Positions 1-8,314 of a stretch of 64,000 bases of DNA are shown here, piece by piece. The stretch is from Paenibacillus_E sp052115445 (GTDB lineage Bacteria; Bacillota; Bacilli; Paenibacillales; NBRC-103111), in contig NZ_JBFRGR010000015.1 of the NCBI RefSeq assembly GCF_052115445.1, forward strand, positions 62,001 to 126,000. Reading direction: 5' to 3'. Positions within the stretch are counted from its first letter, which is position 1, and every line of letters starts with the position of its first letter. The notes under the pieces were generated by a model that was given only the letters and a program-made list of their open reading frames with translations, did no database searches and was not told the origin of the DNA. The translations under genes were made by a program, and so were the position numbers.

Positions 1-52
1 CTGGGCTCTGACTTCCGGATTGCCTTTGCATACCTATGAATAGCGGAGCTCG

Positions 53-613
53 GTGGGGACAAATACCAGCAGCTGCGGGGATTGTAATTATCATCAACTC
101 ATGGCGGATCGGGAATATGTGGAGGAGGATTTAAATGTGCTGAATTTCGAGCGGGTCAAATGGGGGGGCGTCCGTTTGAACGATCTTCTGTATTGTTGGC
201 TGGACCTCGAACTACTCAGTAGAGAGGAAACAATGGAATGTACGGACGAGGATGTGGCCATCCTTTACAACATGCTCGAAGCGATTCGGAGCTGTGCGGA
301 CAATGAGAGCGCCCGGATGTTGGAGAAGCGTTGGAAGAATGCGATGGTTTGTAGCAAACAAGAACGGGATGTGGTGATGGAAGTATGGGGATATGCCGGA
401 TTGCTGACGCGGTGTGATACGCCCCATAAACATAGAGGTGCAGGTCATGATTTTAACTCCGTTTCGAAGTGGCAGGGGGATGATACTCCGAAGAAGCGCT
501 TGACTATTACTTCGGGGCTTACGCTCTTTAGACGATACGGAGAGCCGTATCATCCACCGGAAATCCGGGGCTCGGGCTCTGTTCCATCCGCCGTTCCTGG
601 GGAGGGTGGGTAA
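53..613 (+). CDS. hypothetical protein, possibly a degraded gene
   Basis: A 186-residue open frame starting at GTG 53, ten bases after an in-frame TAG (41-43). I do not recognise a family. The first ~120 residues are acidic and look like real protein (two Cys near the start, then a helical stretch). The last ~60 residues (from about HKHRG onward) are low-complexity and include RRYGEPYH, which is the translated form of a palindromic repeat found twice more in this window (15.4 and 18.4 kb). The natural 3' end may therefore have been overwritten by that repeat. No clear ribosome site precedes the GTG, and a terminator is not visible. It may be a decaying gene rather than a working one. Confidence 0.35.
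   Translation: MGTNTSSCGDCNYHQLMADREYVEEDLNVLNFERVKWGGVRLNDLLYCWLDLELLSREETMECTDEDVAILYNMLEAIRSCADNESARMLEKRWKNAMVCSKQERDVVMEVWGYAGLLTRCDTPHKHRGAGHDFNSVSKWQGDDTPKKRLTITSGLTLFRRYGEPYHPPEIRGSGSVPSAVPGEGG
521..553. repeat. palindromic RYGEPYH-type repeat, copy 1
   Basis: GATACGG-AGAG-CCGTATC forms a perfect 7-bp hairpin with a 4-base loop at 534-551. The same core with a TTTTTCGCCG-like left flank recurs at 15353-15424 and 18391-18462. In this copy the hairpin sits inside the 3' part of the open frame 53-613. Confidence 0.5.
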
Positions 614-887
614 TGTTATACTTGTTGAGGGGGTGTATAAAAACAGAATAAAAGTAAGTTTTGCCTCATTAAATTTTCGGCTAAGGTTCTGTATGATCTT
701 CTTATCCGATGTCAATTTGCGGATCGATCGTTGAGGCTTTCATTTTGAGAGCGCTTTATTTGCACCGAAGGGCGCTAAACGACGCTCAAGGAGTTAGCCA
801 ATTTACGATGGGGGCATTCCCTATTCGCAATACCGAGCGATAAAGGGAAACTACCGGGAGCGGGAAGGAGGAAAAACAATCTTTGCG
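614..887. other. intergenic leader of the sensor operon
   Basis: 274 bases without a gene. I see no convincing sigma-A promoter. TGAGAGCGCTTTAT near 747-760 resembles a CcpA cre box but has about three mismatches to the consensus, so it is only a weak candidate for catabolite control of the downstream sugar-sensing operon. The last ~25 bases carry the ribosome site GGAAGGAGG (863-871) for the kinase gene. Confidence 0.3.
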
Positions 888-2645
888 TTGAACAGGCCGA
901 TTTCCATACGAGCGATGCTGCTAACCGTTTTTTTGCTTCTTATGCTGTTTCCTTTGGTCGTCATCACCTATATCACGTACGAGAAACAAAACGGGATTTT
1001 TCAAAAGCAGGTCAGCCAATATTTGCTGCAGACCGTCAGTCAGACCCAGCGAGCGTTGGAAGCGGATCTTACGGAGATCGACCGGCTTACGTGGCCCTTG
1101 CTGTATCAGCGCCCGCTCGATTTTCTGGACAAGCCCATCAATACCCCGTACTTGCTGCAGGAAGCGAATCAGAAGTTCAAAGAGTTGATGTATTCGGACC
1201 TGCTGCGGGGCCGGCTGGATCATATCCGCGCCGTTTATTTGATCACCCNGAACCGAACGGTGCTGTCCACGGACAACGCCTTTCAATCTTACGAACAGTT
1301 GGATGTCGGAAATTTCAACTATATTGTCGAACAGATTCAGATGAAGCCGCTTAAAATGAGTTGGTTCAGCGACAAGTGGGCGATTTATCGGGCCAAGGAC
1401 GGCTTTAAGACCCCGGTGCGCGATTCCGTGACGGCGGCGAGGCAACTCATCGACAGCAATACGTCCGAACTGAGAGGGTATCTGTTCATCCAATTGAACG
1501 ATCGCTTTATCGACGATAGTCTAGCCCCAGTCCGAATCGGCTCGACCGGGGCTCTCATGTTGTCCGACGCGGCGGGGGACGACATTTATCGGCAGCAGTC
1601 GGCCTTGTTCGATGAGCCGGGCATTGAGGGTTTGGTGAAATCGCTGTCGCATCCCGCAGAGGCAGTCGGTAAATTCGCAGGAAGATGGTTGACGGCCCAC
1701 GAAACGTCTGCAGTAAGCGGCTGGAGAATGACAGCGGTTGTTCCGTTAAACGAGCTCATGAGCCCGAATCAGAAAATTTTGAAATACTTGCTCGTCATGG
1801 CGGGTTTGGGCGCGGTCATCTTCACCATTGTGTCCGTTCTCATGGCAACCGCGATATCCAAGCCGGTCATCAATTTGGCCAAGCTGATGTCGTCACCTTC
1901 AATCGACCAGCTGCAGGTGCGTGAAATTCAGGGTTCCGTTCAGGAAATTGGCGTCCTGCAGCGCAATTTCAACCGATTGATGCAGCGGATTCAACAGCTG
2001 ATCCAAGAGAACGAGCAGCAGGAGAAGGAGAAGCGGAAGGCGCTTCTTCAAGCGCTCCAAATGCAAATCAAGCCGCATTTTCTGTACAATACGCTCGACA
2101 CGATCTACTGGATGTCGAAGAAGCACAAGGCGGAACCGATCAGCAAGCTCGTGACCGCGCTGGGCAAGTTTTTCCGGTTCACCTTGAACGCGGAGCAGGA
2201 ATGGACCACTTTGCAGATGGAGCTCGAGCATATCGAAAACTATTTGCAAATTCAATCATTCCGCTACCGGGATCGGCTTCAATATGAAATCGTCGCCGAT
2301 CCGGATACAAAGGATACGAGAATTATGCCTCTTCTCCTGCAGCCGATTGTCGAGAACGCACTCGAACACGGTATATCCAAGGTTGGCGGGGGCGGCAAAG
2401 TCACGATCCGCGCCTTCAAGAAGGGCGAATGCGTAAACATCGTCATCCACAATACCGGGCGGAAAGTCGATATGGAGCGGGTCAGCCTTCTTTTGCAGGA
2501 ATCGTCCAATGAGCATCTGGGGCTTCGCAACGTCCAGCAGCGCATTTCCCTGGCATTCGGCCAAGATTACGGCATCCGTCTGGAAGCGGGCGAAGCGGAA
2601 GGGACGGCGGTAACGGTTTGCATTCCCCACAACGAATTGAATTAG
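888..2645 (+). CDS. YesM-type sensor histidine kinase
   Basis: A 585-residue membrane sensor kinase of the YesM/LytS class, which senses extracellular sugars and phosphorylates a YesN-type AraC regulator. Visible parts: TM helix at about 10-30, an extracellular dCache-like sensor to ~300, a second TM at about 303-325, HAMP to ~375, the His_kinase box MQIKPHFLYNTLD with the phospho-accepting His about residue 397, and a HATPase domain with the N box LLQPIVENALEHG. The start is TTG 888; GGAAGGAGG lies about 16 bases upstream, a little far. One ambiguous base (1249) gives one unknown residue. The next two genes follow within 25 and 16 bases, so kinase, binding protein and regulator are one operon. 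Confidence 0.92.
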   Translation: MNRPISIRAMLLTVFLLLMLFPLVVITYITYEKQNGIFQKQVSQYLLQTVSQTQRALEADLTEIDRLTWPLLYQRPLDFLDKPINTPYLLQEANQKFKELMYSDLLRGRLDHIRAVYLITXNRTVLSTDNAFQSYEQLDVGNFNYIVEQIQMKPLKMSWFSDKWAIYRAKDGFKTPVRDSVTAARQLIDSNTSELRGYLFIQLNDRFIDDSLAPVRIGSTGALMLSDAAGDDIYRQQSALFDEPGIEGLVKSLSHPAEAVGKFAGRWLTAHETSAVSGWRMTAVVPLNELMSPNQKILKYLLVMAGLGAVIFTIVSVLMATAISKPVINLAKLMSSPSIDQLQVREIQGSVQEIGVLQRNFNRLMQRIQQLIQENEQQEKEKRKALLQALQMQIKPHFLYNTLDTIYWMSKKHKAEPISKLVTALGKFFRFTLNAEQEWTTLQMELEHIENYLQIQSFRYRDRLQYEIVADPDTKDTRIMPLLLQPIVENALEHGISKVGGGGKVTIRAFKKGECVNIVIHNTGRKVDMERVSLLLQESSNEHLGLRNVQQRISLAFGQDYGIRLEAGEAEGTAVTVCIPHNELN

Positions 2646-2670
2646 ATAACGGCGCTGAGGAGGGGACGGC

Positions 2671-3996
2671 TTGAATCGCAGGAAATACAACGGGTTGATC
2701 ATCGTTTCTTTCGTCTTGCTGCTCGTCTGGGCAATGAGCGGAACCATGCTGCTGAATCTCGAGACTGCGGATTCGCCGGCTGCTTCGGAGCCGGTTCGCA
2801 AAATCAAGGTACTGATCCGGACGGGAACCGAGTCTGCAGCGTTGCGACAGCTGCTGGCACCATTTGAAAACGATACGGGGATCAAGGTCGAATTCATTGA
2901 GATCGGTCGCGACGGTTACTTTACAGCTGTAGGTACGCAACTGCTCGCCGGTTCGAACACGTTCGATATCGTCTTCGTCCCGAACACGTCTATCGCCCAG
3001 TTTGCTTCGGCGAAAGCGATCGCGCCTTTGGACGGTTACATAAGCAGTGCGCAATCATCCGATCCCGAAGGGTTCGATCTCGACGATTTTCTGACGGTGT
3101 ATCGCTACAAAGGTTCGATCTATGCTTTGCCCACGGACATCAGTACGCATTTTCTGTACTACCGCAGCGATTTGATTCCGAGTCCGCCCGATACCTGGGA
3201 GGAAGTGTACGAGACCGCAAAGAGATTCTCGCAATTCGGGAACCCGAAGTCCCCTACGAGATGGGGGCTGGCGATGCCGGGCGTCGTTCCGGAAGAGCGG
3301 ACCAAAATATTCGCCTCCTTGCTGTGGTCTTTTGGCGGGAACTTCCTGGAGGAAGACAGTGGCAAGGTGCTGCTGGATTCGGAAGCATCGGTCCGTGCTG
3401 GAGACTATTTGCAGCGGCTTGTTCGGGATAAGATTGTACCGGACAATCTTCTGTCCTGGGATTTCGTGCGGACGAGGGACGCTCTCTTGTCCGGGGAAGC
3501 CGCCATGGCAGCACCGTATTGGAACTCGGCATATCCGATGATCAAGCTAAGCGACGGCCCTTACGCGGGCTTCATTCGGATCGCGTTGCTTCCGGGGAGG
3601 AAAGACAGCGACGGAGCGGTTCAACGCGTTCCTTTCCAGCACGGCTGGACGCTGGCGATCAACGCGAACTCGGACAACAAGGAAGCAGCGTGGAAGTTTC
3701 TCGCATATGCCACCGGTAAACGCGGGGGAATGATCTACGCCGATGCCGGCGGCGTGCCGGCGAGACGTTCGCTGCTCGGCGACCCGGCGTTCCGGGAGAA
3801 GCGCCCAGATTTTTCGCTCATTCTGGAATCGATGAAGATGGCTGAGAACGAGCCGTCAGTTACTTACTATCCGGCGATGGTGGATGCGGTGGAACGGGCT
3901 CTCGCCAAAGTCGTGACGCTGTACGAAGAACCGCAGGACGCATTCCGGGAGGCGTCCACCGTTCTGCGCCGTCTGGCGGTGCGGGCGGCTCCGTGA
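2671..3996 (+). CDS. membrane-anchored sugar-binding protein, sensor partner
   Basis: A 441-residue family-1 extracellular solute-binding protein. It begins at TTG 2671 after AGGAGGGG. The N-terminal hydrophobic segment (about residues 8-30) has no lipobox Cys, unlike the lipoprotein encoded at 4947, so it is either secreted or anchored by an uncleaved helix. The rest has the usual two-lobe binding-protein layout, including a late region GGVPARRSLL. It sits between the sensor kinase and its regulator rather than with the permeases. By analogy with known binding-protein/LytS-kinase sensor triads (for example XylFII-LytS), it probably presents the sugar to the kinase instead of feeding the transporter; that role is inferred from gene order. 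Confidence 0.85.
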   Translation: MNRRKYNGLIIVSFVLLLVWAMSGTMLLNLETADSPAASEPVRKIKVLIRTGTESAALRQLLAPFENDTGIKVEFIEIGRDGYFTAVGTQLLAGSNTFDIVFVPNTSIAQFASAKAIAPLDGYISSAQSSDPEGFDLDDFLTVYRYKGSIYALPTDISTHFLYYRSDLIPSPPDTWEEVYETAKRFSQFGNPKSPTRWGLAMPGVVPEERTKIFASLLWSFGGNFLEEDSGKVLLDSEASVRAGDYLQRLVRDKIVPDNLLSWDFVRTRDALLSGEAAMAAPYWNSAYPMIKLSDGPYAGFIRIALLPGRKDSDGAVQRVPFQHGWTLAINANSDNKEAAWKFLAYATGKRGGMIYADAGGVPARRSLLGDPAFREKRPDFSLILESMKMAENEPSVTYYPAMVDAVERALAKVVTLYEEPQDAFREASTVLRRLAVRAAP

Positions 3997-4012
3997 AAGG
4001 AAGGGGATCAGG

Positions 4013-4816
4013 TTGGCTAACGCAGAATACCGCGCGATGATTATCGACGATGAGGCCTGGATTCGGGAAGGACTATGCGAACATATCGAGTGGAAGAAGC
4101 TCGGCATTGAGCTCGTTAACGTTTTCGAGGACGGCGCCGAAGCGCTTGCTTATTTGGAGAAAGACCCGGTTGACATCGTCTTGTCCGATATACGCATGCC
4201 CAATATGACCGGGCTCGAACTGGTGGCCCGGCTTCGCGTCAGCGGCCGCGTAGACGGGGAAGCCGACGCGGTCACGGTCAAAGACTTGTCCGGCATCAAG
4301 GTGATCTTCTTGAGCGGTTATGGTGATTTCCAATACGCGCAGGAAGCGCTGCGGCTGGGAGCAGTCGATTATTTGCTCAAGCCGACAGAGGTGGAGGAGA
4401 TCGAAAACGCCCTGCTGAAGGCCAAGGCGCTTTGCGCTTCGGACAGAGTTTCTCCGTCCAGAATGCCGGGTGCCATCGAGCCATTGGAGGAACCAAGCTC
4501 TTATTTGATCAAGAAGGCACTAAACTACATTCAAGCGCACTTTACCGAAGAGGTTCATTTGGCGGAGATCGCGGGCGAGTTGTTCGTGACGCCGAACTAT
4601 TTGAGTCGATTGTTTCGCCAGGAGACCGGACGATCGTTTATCGAATACTTGTCCCGGATACGCCTCGATAAAGCCTGCAGCCTGCTGACGGAGGGCAAGC
4701 TGAAAATCTATCAAGTGGGAGAAGCGGTCGGCTATCCGAATCCGCGTTATTTCAGCGAGTGGTTCCAGAAAAATATGGGCATGTCGCCGGGGGATTTCCG
4801 GAAAAGGCAAATATGA
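4013..4816 (+). CDS. YesN-type response regulator, short form
   Basis: A 267-residue regulator: receiver domain at about 1-135 (acidic pocket IIDDEAW near the start, phospho-acceptor in VLSDIRMPN, LSGYGDF and the YLLKPTE lysine) and an AraC-type double HTH at about 160-265 ending in NMGMSPGDFRKRQ. Start TTG 4013 after GGAAGGGG. Most YesN proteins are near 500 residues because of a long middle region; here the receiver joins the HTH almost directly. It probably activates the lipoprotein/permease operon and perhaps the lyase gene downstream. Confidence 0.92.
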   Translation: MANAEYRAMIIDDEAWIREGLCEHIEWKKLGIELVNVFEDGAEALAYLEKDPVDIVLSDIRMPNMTGLELVARLRVSGRVDGEADAVTVKDLSGIKVIFLSGYGDFQYAQEALRLGAVDYLLKPTEVEEIENALLKAKALCASDRVSPSRMPGAIEPLEEPSSYLIKKALNYIQAHFTEEVHLAEIAGELFVTPNYLSRLFRQETGRSFIEYLSRIRLDKACSLLTEGKLKIYQVGEAVGYPNPRYFSEWFQKNMGMSPGDFRKRQI

Positions 4817-4946
4817 AAGCGGTTCAAAATTGGGCGAAAAAACGGACGAAAAGATAGATTCGCCTCATTATATCGATTGTCCCGATCGATTAGGATAAAG
4901 GATGTTAAGCGATTACATCATTCATCGGATCGAAAGGGGTAATGAC

Positions 4947-6278
4947 ATGAAACAAAAAGCGGGCCTGGTTTTTACGGCGGCGGCCGCCCTCGGCATGCTG
5001 CTGACGGGGTGCAACAGCAAATCGAACAACGGCGCTTCGCCTTCCGCGGCTTCTCCAAGCACACCGCCGAGCGCAAGCGCATCCGCCACGCCCGGCGGCA
5101 ATCAACAAGTCGAAATCTTCAGCTGGTGGACCGGCGCGGGCGAGGAAGCGGGTCTGAAAGGACTCATCAAGGAATTTGAAGGCAAGCATGCCAACATCAA
5201 AGTCATCAATTCTGCCGTCTCCGGCGGCGCCGGCACAAACGCCAAGGCGGTGCTGGCAAGCCGGATGCAGGGCGGAGATCCGCCAGATGCGTTTCAGGTG
5301 CACGGCGGCGCTGAACTGAATACCGGCTGGGTGGCGGCTGACAAGGTCATCCCGCTGAACGATCTGTACGAGGCGGAAGGTTGGAAAACCAAATTTCCGC
5401 AAGATCTGATCGACCTGGTTAGCAAAGACGGCAACATCTACTCGGTACCGGTTAACATCCATCGCGGCAACGTGGTGTTCTACAACAAGAAAATTTTCGA
5501 CAGCAACGGCCTGAAAGCCCCGACGACGTTTGACGAGTTCTTCGCGGTGGCTGACGCTTTGAAAGCCAAGGGCATCGTTCCGCTGGCATTGGGCGACAAG
5601 GAGCCGTGGACGGCCACGATGCTGTTCGAGAACGTGCTGCTCGGTCAGCTCGGCACGGAGGATTACAAGAAACTGTGGACGGGCAAGCTGTCTTTCGACG
5701 ACGCGAAGGTGAAGACTTCGCTGGAAACGTTCAAGAAGATGCTATCTTATATCAACTCCGACCATGCCGCCCGCAACTGGCAGGACGCCGCGCAGCTCGT
5801 GGCGAAAGGCGAAGCAGCGATGAACGTGATGGGCGATTGGGCGAAGGGCTACTTCACGACGGATCTGAAATTAACCGCGAACAAAGACTTCGGCTGGGTG
5901 GCGACGCCGAACTCGTCCGGCATGTTCATGGTCGTCACCGACACGTTTGCGATTCCGAAGGGCACCAAGCACAAAGAGGCAGCCAAAGAATGGCTGAAAG
6001 TGCTCGGCTCGGTAGAAGGACAGGATGTGTTCAACCCGCTGAAGGGCTCCATTCCGGCTCGCATCGATGCGGACAAATCCAAGTATGACGTGTACGGGCA
6101 ATCGACGATTGAAGATTTCAAGGCAAGCAAGCTGGCGCCGAGCATGGCTCACGGCTCCGCCGCTCCCGAAGGCTTCACGACGCAAGCGAACCAGGCCGTC
6201 AACATTTTCGTCACCAACGGCGATGTGAATCAAGCGTTGAAAGCGCTGAAGCAAGCGCAAAGCTCTAGCATCAAGTAG
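4947..6278 (+). CDS. sugar ABC transporter substrate-binding lipoprotein
   Basis: A 443-residue family-1 carbohydrate-binding lipoprotein. I place the start at ATG 4947, preceded by AAAGGGG, rather than at the in-frame ATG 4902, because the 4947 start gives a normal lipoprotein signal MKQKAGLVFTAAA followed by the lipobox LLTGC. A Ser/Pro/Ala-rich tether follows the Cys. The mature part has typical binding-protein blocks (FSWWTGAGEE, IYSVPVNIHRGNVVFYN, WATPN). Two MalF/MalG-type permease genes follow, so it is the capture protein of an importer, likely for oligosaccharides released by the lyase. No ATPase gene is nearby; such systems usually share an MsmX-type ATPase. Confidence 0.93.
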   Translation: MKQKAGLVFTAAAALGMLLTGCNSKSNNGASPSAASPSTPPSASASATPGGNQQVEIFSWWTGAGEEAGLKGLIKEFEGKHANIKVINSAVSGGAGTNAKAVLASRMQGGDPPDAFQVHGGAELNTGWVAADKVIPLNDLYEAEGWKTKFPQDLIDLVSKDGNIYSVPVNIHRGNVVFYNKKIFDSNGLKAPTTFDEFFAVADALKAKGIVPLALGDKEPWTATMLFENVLLGQLGTEDYKKLWTGKLSFDDAKVKTSLETFKKMLSYINSDHAARNWQDAAQLVAKGEAAMNVMGDWAKGYFTTDLKLTANKDFGWVATPNSSGMFMVVTDTFAIPKGTKHKEAAKEWLKVLGSVEGQDVFNPLKGSIPARIDADKSKYDVYGQSTIEDFKASKLAPSMAHGSAAPEGFTTQANQAVNIFVTNGDVNQALKALKQAQSSSIK

Positions 6279-6290
6279 AGAATAGCATTA

Positions 6291-6323
6291 AGGGCCAGAC
6301 GCGTGAATCGCGCGGCTGGCCCT
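6291..6323 (+). terminator. strong hairpin between binding protein and permease genes
   Basis: AGGGCCAG and CTGGCCCT with extra GC pairs form a stem of about 12 bp around a short loop. It lacks a run of T, so it more likely acts as a partial terminator or a 3' stabilising hairpin that leaves more binding-protein mRNA than permease mRNA, as in other sugar transport operons. Confidence 0.6.
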
Positions 6324-6344
6324 CCTTATTGGGAGTGATCGCTT

Positions 6345-7298
6345 ATGACAGACACTGGTTCCGTAACAGCTCCAAGACGCCGCAGCCGGACATTCGCCCG
6401 GATGGCGCCGATTCTGATGATCCTGCCGTCTTTTGTGGTCATCGGGATATTCGTTTACGGATTCATCGCTTGGACAGGTTATGTATCCTTTACGGATTGG
6501 AATACGCTCGTGAAATCGTCCAATTGGATCGGCTTTGACAATTACCGCTTCCTTTTTCAGGATTTTCGGTTTCAGTCCGATTTGCGCAATACGCTCTTCT
6601 TTACCGTGTTGTTCATCGGCTTGTCCATGATGCTCGGCCTGTTCCTGGCCCGGGTTGTCGATACGAAAGTCCGCGGGGAGATTTTCTTCCGCAACGTATT
6701 CATCTTTCCGATGGCATTGTCCTTCATCGTTACCGGGGTCGTTTGGCAATGGATCCTATCACCCAAAACCGGAGTGAATCTGATTCTGAAGAATATCGGT
6801 TTTACGCATGTGCCCGATTGGTTCGTCAGCACCCAGATCATACCGAAAGTTCATACCGGGCAGATCGATTTCGGCATTCCGATGGCGATTATTGCTGTCG
6901 TGTTGGCCGCCGTATGGCAAATGGCGGGTTTCGCCATGGCGATGTATTTGGCCGGATTACGGGCCATTCCCGAAGATCTGCGTGAAGCCGCACGCGTTGA
7001 CGGTGCAGCCGAACGTCAAATCTTCCGCAAAGTCATCCTTCCGCAGCTGAAACCGATCTCTATGAGCCTGATCATCATTCTGGCGCATGTCTCGTTGAAA
7101 ATATTCGATTTAATCTACGCGATGACGGGTCCCGGCGCCATGTTCGTGACGGACGTTCCCGGCATGTATATGTTCGAGACGACTTTCCGCGGGAATCATT
7201 ACGCCCAAGGCGCGGGTATCGCGATGGTCATGCTGCTGCTCATATCTCTCGTCATCGTGCCCTATTTGATTTCCGCGTTCCGAAAGGAGAAGTCGTAG
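6345..7298 (+). CDS. sugar ABC transporter permease, MalF type
   Basis: A 317-residue inner-membrane permease with about six TM helices. The N-terminal basic stretch (APRRRSRTFAR) precedes the first helix. The ATPase-docking EAA loop reads EDLREAARVDGAAERQIFRKVILPQL at about residues 210-235, with the conserved EAA-G pattern. Start ATG 6345; the ribosome site GGGAG is at 6331. Together with the next gene it forms the channel of the importer whose capture lipoprotein is at 4947. Confidence 0.93.
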   Translation: MTDTGSVTAPRRRSRTFARMAPILMILPSFVVIGIFVYGFIAWTGYVSFTDWNTLVKSSNWIGFDNYRFLFQDFRFQSDLRNTLFFTVLFIGLSMMLGLFLARVVDTKVRGEIFFRNVFIFPMALSFIVTGVVWQWILSPKTGVNLILKNIGFTHVPDWFVSTQIIPKVHTGQIDFGIPMAIIAVVLAAVWQMAGFAMAMYLAGLRAIPEDLREAARVDGAAERQIFRKVILPQLKPISMSLIIILAHVSLKIFDLIYAMTGPGAMFVTDVPGMYMFETTFRGNHYAQGAGIAMVMLLLISLVIVPYLISAFRKEKS

Positions 7299-7299
7299 A

Positions 7300-8121
7300 A
7301 TGGCGATACCGCGCTCGAAACGGCTTATTCTGTACTTCACACTCGCTGTGCTTGCAGCCGTCTTCCTCGTTCCGATCTATGTCATGCTCGTCACGAGCGT
7401 CAAGAGCGTGGATGAAATTACGCTGGACCAGATGTGGAAGCTTCCCTCCCGTCTGAATTTCTCAGCTTATAACGAAGCTTACGACAAGCTGATTCCGAAC
7501 CTGGCCAACAGCTTCTATCTGGCCGTCCCGGCGACGCTGCTGTCTTCGCTGCTGGGTTCCATGAACGGTTATGTGCTGTCCAAATGGAAATTCCGGGGCT
7601 CTGATACGTTGTTTGCATTGATGCTGTTCGGGATGTTCATCCCGTACCAGAGCATTCTCATTCCGCTGATTCAATTTTTGCAGCAAGTGCAGCTCTATAA
7701 CTCGATCCCCGGCCTCATCCTGATTCACGTCATATATGGTCTGCCTATATGCACCCTAATGTTCCGCAATTTCTACGCCGGCATACCGAACGAATTGCTG
7801 GAAGCGGCGCAAATCGACGGCAACGGCTTCATGGGGATTTACAGAAGGGTAATTTTCCCGCTGTCGATCACCGGATTCGTCGTCGTCGGCATCTGGCAGT
7901 TTACGAGCGTATGGAACGAATTCTTGTTCGCCGTATCGCTCACTTCGCAGAAACAGCAGCCGATTATGGTCGCGCTGCAGAACCTGTCCGGAAGCCAGAT
8001 AGTGCAATGGAACGTGCAGATGGCGGGAGCGCTGTTGGCGGCAACGCCAACCCTCGCCGTATATATTTTCTTGGGAAAATTCTTCATACGCGGATTGCTC
8101 GCGGGATCGATTAAAGGATAG
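7300..8121 (+). CDS. sugar ABC transporter permease, MalG type
   Basis: A 273-residue permease with six predicted TM helices and the EAA loop ELLEAAQIDGNGFMGIYRRV at about residues 165-185. It starts one base after the previous stop, with AAAGGAGAAG just upstream, so the two permeases are translationally linked. The C-terminus IRGLLAGSIKG is typical of the MalG/LacG group. It ends the transport operon; the lyase gene follows after about 190 bases. Confidence 0.93.
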   Translation: MAIPRSKRLILYFTLAVLAAVFLVPIYVMLVTSVKSVDEITLDQMWKLPSRLNFSAYNEAYDKLIPNLANSFYLAVPATLLSSLLGSMNGYVLSKWKFRGSDTLFALMLFGMFIPYQSILIPLIQFLQQVQLYNSIPGLILIHVIYGLPICTLMFRNFYAGIPNELLEAAQIDGNGFMGIYRRVIFPLSITGFVVVGIWQFTSVWNEFLFAVSLTSQKQQPIMVALQNLSGSQIVQWNVQMAGALLAATPTLAVYIFLGKFFIRGLLAGSIKG

Positions 8122-8151
8122 CCACTCCAAGCTGTCATTCGTTTATGAAAT

Positions 8152-8177
8152 AGGCCCGGCCAGCAGTGGCTGGGCCT
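8152..8177 (+). terminator. hairpin after the permease operon
   Basis: AGGCCCGGCCA-GCAG-TGGCTGGGCCT folds into an 11-bp stem with one G-U pair. There is no T-run, so termination may be partial. It resembles the 6291 hairpin in sequence (GGCC-rich). The following ~130 bases lead into the lyase gene and contain the near-palindrome AAGCG-GTTGCAA-CGCTT (about 8196-8212), a possible LacI-family or similar operator. Confidence 0.5.
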
Positions 8178-8314
8178 CAAGTTCCAGCTGCAAGAAAGCG
8201 GTTGCAACGCTTGATTACGCCGGCAGCGGCAAAGGTCAAGGCCTAAATACGACAATCCGGTATGAAGTGTATTAATTTTTTTCACTTGAAAATATTTTAT
8301 GAAGGAGAGTCGTT

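Noticed and set aside
2..43. Short frame WALTSGLPLHTYE-stop at the window start
   Set aside because: Could be the end of an upstream gene, but 13 residues are too few to support a call.
747..760. cre-like site before the sensor kinase
   Set aside because: About three mismatches to consensus; mentioned only as weak in the intergenic entry.
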